A stretch of DNA of 7,793 nucleotides from an uncultured Ruminiclostridium sp. GTDB taxonomy: Bacteria > Bacillota > Clostridia > Oscillospirales > Ruminococcaceae. Where the stretch lies: NCBI GenBank assembly GCA_934462775.1, contig CAKSIR010000112.1:1-7793 (forward strand), in the 5' to 3' direction. Each line of letters begins with the position of its first letter. Position 1 is the stretch's first letter. Shown piece by piece: positions 6,601-7,793 of the stretch. The notes under the pieces were generated by a model, which worked only from the letters and a program-made list of their open reading frames with translations, was not told the DNA's origin and made no database searches. Position numbers and translations under genes: made by a program.

Positions 6601-7683
6601 GCTGAAAACGGCAGAATTGAAAGCAAAAGCGGCAGCTATGCAGGCGGTATCGCAGGCGCCTCCTATTACGCGCTGAGAAATAACGTCGCTACCGTTTCAA
6701 TTTCCGCAAGCTCCTATATCGGCGGCATTGCGGGCTACGCTTCAAAAATGACGGGCAACTACGTTCTTGCCGACATCACGGACGGCAAGGAGTACATAGG
6801 CGCAATCGCAGGCGACTACGACACTACCACCGATGAAATCAAGCACAACTACTTCGTTGACCGCGGCGTCGGAGCAATTGACGGCATAAGCTACTCGGGA
6901 ATGGCTCAGCCTGCTGAGTTTGCAAGGTACGCCGAAAAGTGCGGACTTACCGAGGAAAACGCAAGGCTTTCACTGACCTTCGTTGCCGACGACGAGGTCA
7001 TAAAGACGATAAACTTCAACTACGGCGACTCAATCGCCGCAAGCGAGATTCCCGAAATTCCCGAAAAGGAGGGCTGCTTTGCAGCGTGGGAGGATTTCGA
7101 TTACAGCATGGTTACTTTCTCTTACGTCATTAACGCGGTTTATACCGACTACATCACCGCAATTTCCACTGACGCGGTGGACGAAAGGGGCTTCCCGCTG
7201 GTAATTGCGGACGGACTGTACGACGACAAGGCGGCTATCACCGTTTCAAGCGACAGCAGCCTTAAAATGAACGACGAAAGCGCCCTGCTCAGGCTCGTAA
7301 CAATCACAGGCACCGATTACAGCGGCAAAAATCCAACCAAGCTCCGTTTCCTCGTCCCCGACGACGGAAAGGAATACGCCGTAATGCAGAGCATTGGCGG
7401 CGCGTGGACTGAAACCGCCTCAATCGACAACGGCAACTACGTTATCGTTGACGGAGTAAGCCTTGAAAACGGCACTTCTTCGTTCTGCCTTACGCCGAAA
7501 GGCGGCGCGCTGCCGCTTATGTACATTATCATAGGCGCAGGCGCAGTTGTAATTGTTCTGCTGATAATGATTATCGCAAGGGCGAAAAAGAAAAAATCCG
7601 CGGGCAAGGGCGGCAAAAAGCAGGGAAAAGAAGCCGAAACCGCCGAATCCGAGAAAAAGGACGAGGTAAAGGCTGCGGAATAA
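3655..7683 (+). CDS. Secreted membrane-anchored GLUG beta-helix/coiled-coil protein
   Basis: This 1342-residue protein has no function I can name. A signal peptide (1-28, cleavage after ASA) is followed by an EDL/DIDL/FDG lead-in (about 31-130) typical of GLUG proteins. GLUG repeats of the form GGIVG-(N)-GxIxxC start at 132, 158, 186, 244 and 273. A sixth begins with GGIVG (299-303) and is interrupted by about 590 residues of Ala/Ser/Asp/Leu/Ile heptad-rich helix (about 306-890). The repeat then resumes with N-YGKI at 904 and further GGIAG/GGIVG units to about 1053. Residues about 1104-1164 resemble a Flg_new/InlB B-repeat (YGDS, PEKEG, W, AVYT). A beta domain (about 1165-1285), one TM helix (1286-1309) and a Lys-rich cytoplasmic tail complete it. 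GTG is chosen because GGAGGA (3643-3648) lies six bases before it and the signal-peptide n-region MKIKR follows. Co-transcription with the transporter suggests an extracellular partner, adaptor or scaffold. Confidence 0.9.
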   Translation: MKIKRLAALLLTAAMFLCSVNFVLPASAEGELIYIDTAEDLAKLARDCQLDSYSVGKQYVLTADIDLTGIDYAAVPTFGGTFDGGNHTISGLHFTADGSAMGIFRYVQKTGVIKNLNVSAIYAPEGTRNYIGGIVGRNSGRIVGCTFSGSVNADSYVGGIAGCNNAGGLISGCTSTALMQGIAYTGGICGYNEGTVINCSNEGGVNIYEKEVKLDIASIDIDSLTSGTSAGEEESVVTGQNDTGGICGYSSGIIQGCKNSGTIGYQHVGYNVGGIVGRQCGYVNNCTNYGEIYGRKDCGGIVGQMEPFRSIEFSEDLLEKLGDENENLKAAVDKLIEDAKGTNTNVTGETDTLINQLDRVGDYADTITGKTEDIFNGYTDSINEISARASDVIDRLVPVTDDLSEAMDKFTVFCDQLQTVLDLMAASGEYTQEALNSADKAMDRIEDAVPHIESAISDISNSLKILSASMGDTTKVKAELTKITDSLKVVASNGKTISTALGDIKKAMDTVEDWINSSEDWKNLDDGLKELSDCTAEISDALSKMNTAIKKIIDSTDPDEISKGLDDLAEGSKALTRASEHFAKAMDAANKTPADYDTMYEELKQASEELDTAADKLNSAAQHFSDAINSDGSADGALKELSDALDEMNKAVENASKALKKVTDALSNIKNSDIPKEQYDKISAACDNISTAISSISDQMVIISNAVSEINKQIDLNGIQNSITALGNAADEINYAVKIIDSSRKDFDDAEDSLSAAIDNLSKAATKAGDCAAALSEMSEIISGCFSDISDIMQDLSDKGTVTFPNIDEDYTNAVDSLQSELDGMTATLSRLNSLIRNENETLLDDFQAVSDSINAIIQIFVDLKGNEYDDAETLEDVFKKYSTDLSEEDDDSSTQGKAKNSRNYGKIEADVNVGGIAGAMGVEYDLDPEDDITSSGSISVRFKFYIRDVVKGCENYGEVISKKNCVGGIVGRQDMGLVADCAENGRIESKSGSYAGGIAGASYYALRNNVATVSISASSYIGGIAGYASKMTGNYVLADITDGKEYIGAIAGDYDTTTDEIKHNYFVDRGVGAIDGISYSGMAQPAEFARYAEKCGLTEENARLSLTFVADDEVIKTINFNYGDSIAASEIPEIPEKEGCFAAWEDFDYSMVTFSYVINAVYTDYITAISTDAVDERGFPLVIADGLYDDKAAITVSSDSSLKMNDESALLRLVTITGTDYSGKNPTKLRFLVPDDGKEYAVMQSIGGAWTETASIDNGNYVIVDGVSLENGTSSFCLTPKGGALPLMYIIIGAGAVVIVLLIMIIARAKKKKSAGKGGKKQGKEAETAESEKKDEVKAAE

Positions 7684-7727
7684 TATGCTGAATTTGCGCT
7701 GCGGAAAGGCAATTTAAAAGTTTTCGT

Positions 7728-7747
7728 CCACCTTTTTCAAAAGGTGG
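7728..7747. repeat. Perfect hairpin after the operon, no T-run
   Basis: CCACCTTTT (7728-7736) pairs perfectly with AAAAGGTGG (7739-7747), giving at least eight pairs around a four-base loop, 44 bases after the stop codon at 7681. It is placed like a terminator, but neither strand shows a proper T-run after the stem (plus: TGGGTACTT; minus: ACGAAAACTTTT). I therefore call it a hairpin and not a confident terminator. It is followed directly by two more perfect hairpins. Confidence 0.65.
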
Positions 7748-7752
7748 TGGGT

Positions 7753-7792
7753 ACTTAGGGCAAAGCCCTAAGTCGCAATCCGCAGATTGCGA
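7753..7792. repeat. Two abutting hairpins (loops AAA and CGCA), window edge
   Basis: ACTTAGGGC (7753-7761) pairs with GCCCTAAGT (7765-7773) around AAA. CGCAATC (7774-7780) pairs with GATTGCG (7785-7791) around CGCA. The arms are perfect and the hairpins abut, in the same style as the cluster at 69-136 although the arm sequences are unrelated. The array may continue past the window end, so its full extent is unknown. Confidence 0.65.
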
Positions 7793-7793
7793 A

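Noticed and set aside
7728..7747. Calling the hairpin after the operon a rho-independent terminator
   Set aside because: The stem is strong, but neither strand has the needed T-run right after it. It is listed as a repeat hairpin only.

Overview
The window looks like chromosomal DNA of a low-to-mid GC anaerobic Gram-positive bacterium, most likely a gut or rumen clostridium of the Ruminococcus/Oscillospiraceae type. The support for this is a perfect CIRCE (HrcA) operator, strong AGGAGG-type ribosome sites, sigma-A-like promoters, and a GLUG-repeat secreted protein ending in a C-terminal membrane anchor. The genus is inferred from style only; there is no rRNA or other marker gene.

Layout. Bases 1-202 hold the 3' region of a leftward gene: a strong minus-strand terminator (15-53), a cluster of small hairpins with mostly GCA loops (69-136), and a second symmetric terminator-like hairpin (138-168). 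Bases 203-628 (minus) encode a small heat-shock protein (Hsp20/alpha-crystallin). Bases 629-1143 are a 515-base divergent regulatory region. It holds the hsp20 leader with a possible RNA thermometer, an hsp20 -10 box, a perfect CIRCE with an overlapping degenerate second copy, three other short palindromes, and a good rightward promoter (976-1004). Bases 1144-3621 (plus) encode an 825-residue MMPL/RND-type transporter. After only 33 bases, 3655-7683 (plus) encodes a 1342-residue secreted, membrane-anchored protein: GLUG beta-helix, about 590 residues of predicted coiled coil, more GLUG repeats, two beta domains, a TM segment and a lysine-rich tail. Bases 7684-7793 hold another set of perfect hairpins.

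How the genes may work together. The sHSP is a stand-alone chaperone gene under HrcA-type control. The two rightward genes look like one operon. The transporter keeps both Asp-Tyr pairs of MmpL-type proton relays, so it should be an active proton-driven exporter or flippase, but it has fairly short extracellular domains. The partner supplies a very long extracellular helical domain and is anchored in the same membrane. My main hypothesis is a two-component envelope export or assembly system in which the coiled-coil/beta-helix protein is a periplasm-side or wall-spanning adaptor or scaffold for the transporter. The transporter also carries a short cytoplasmic tail resembling bactofilin beta-helix rungs. 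Substrate and function cannot be read from the sequence.
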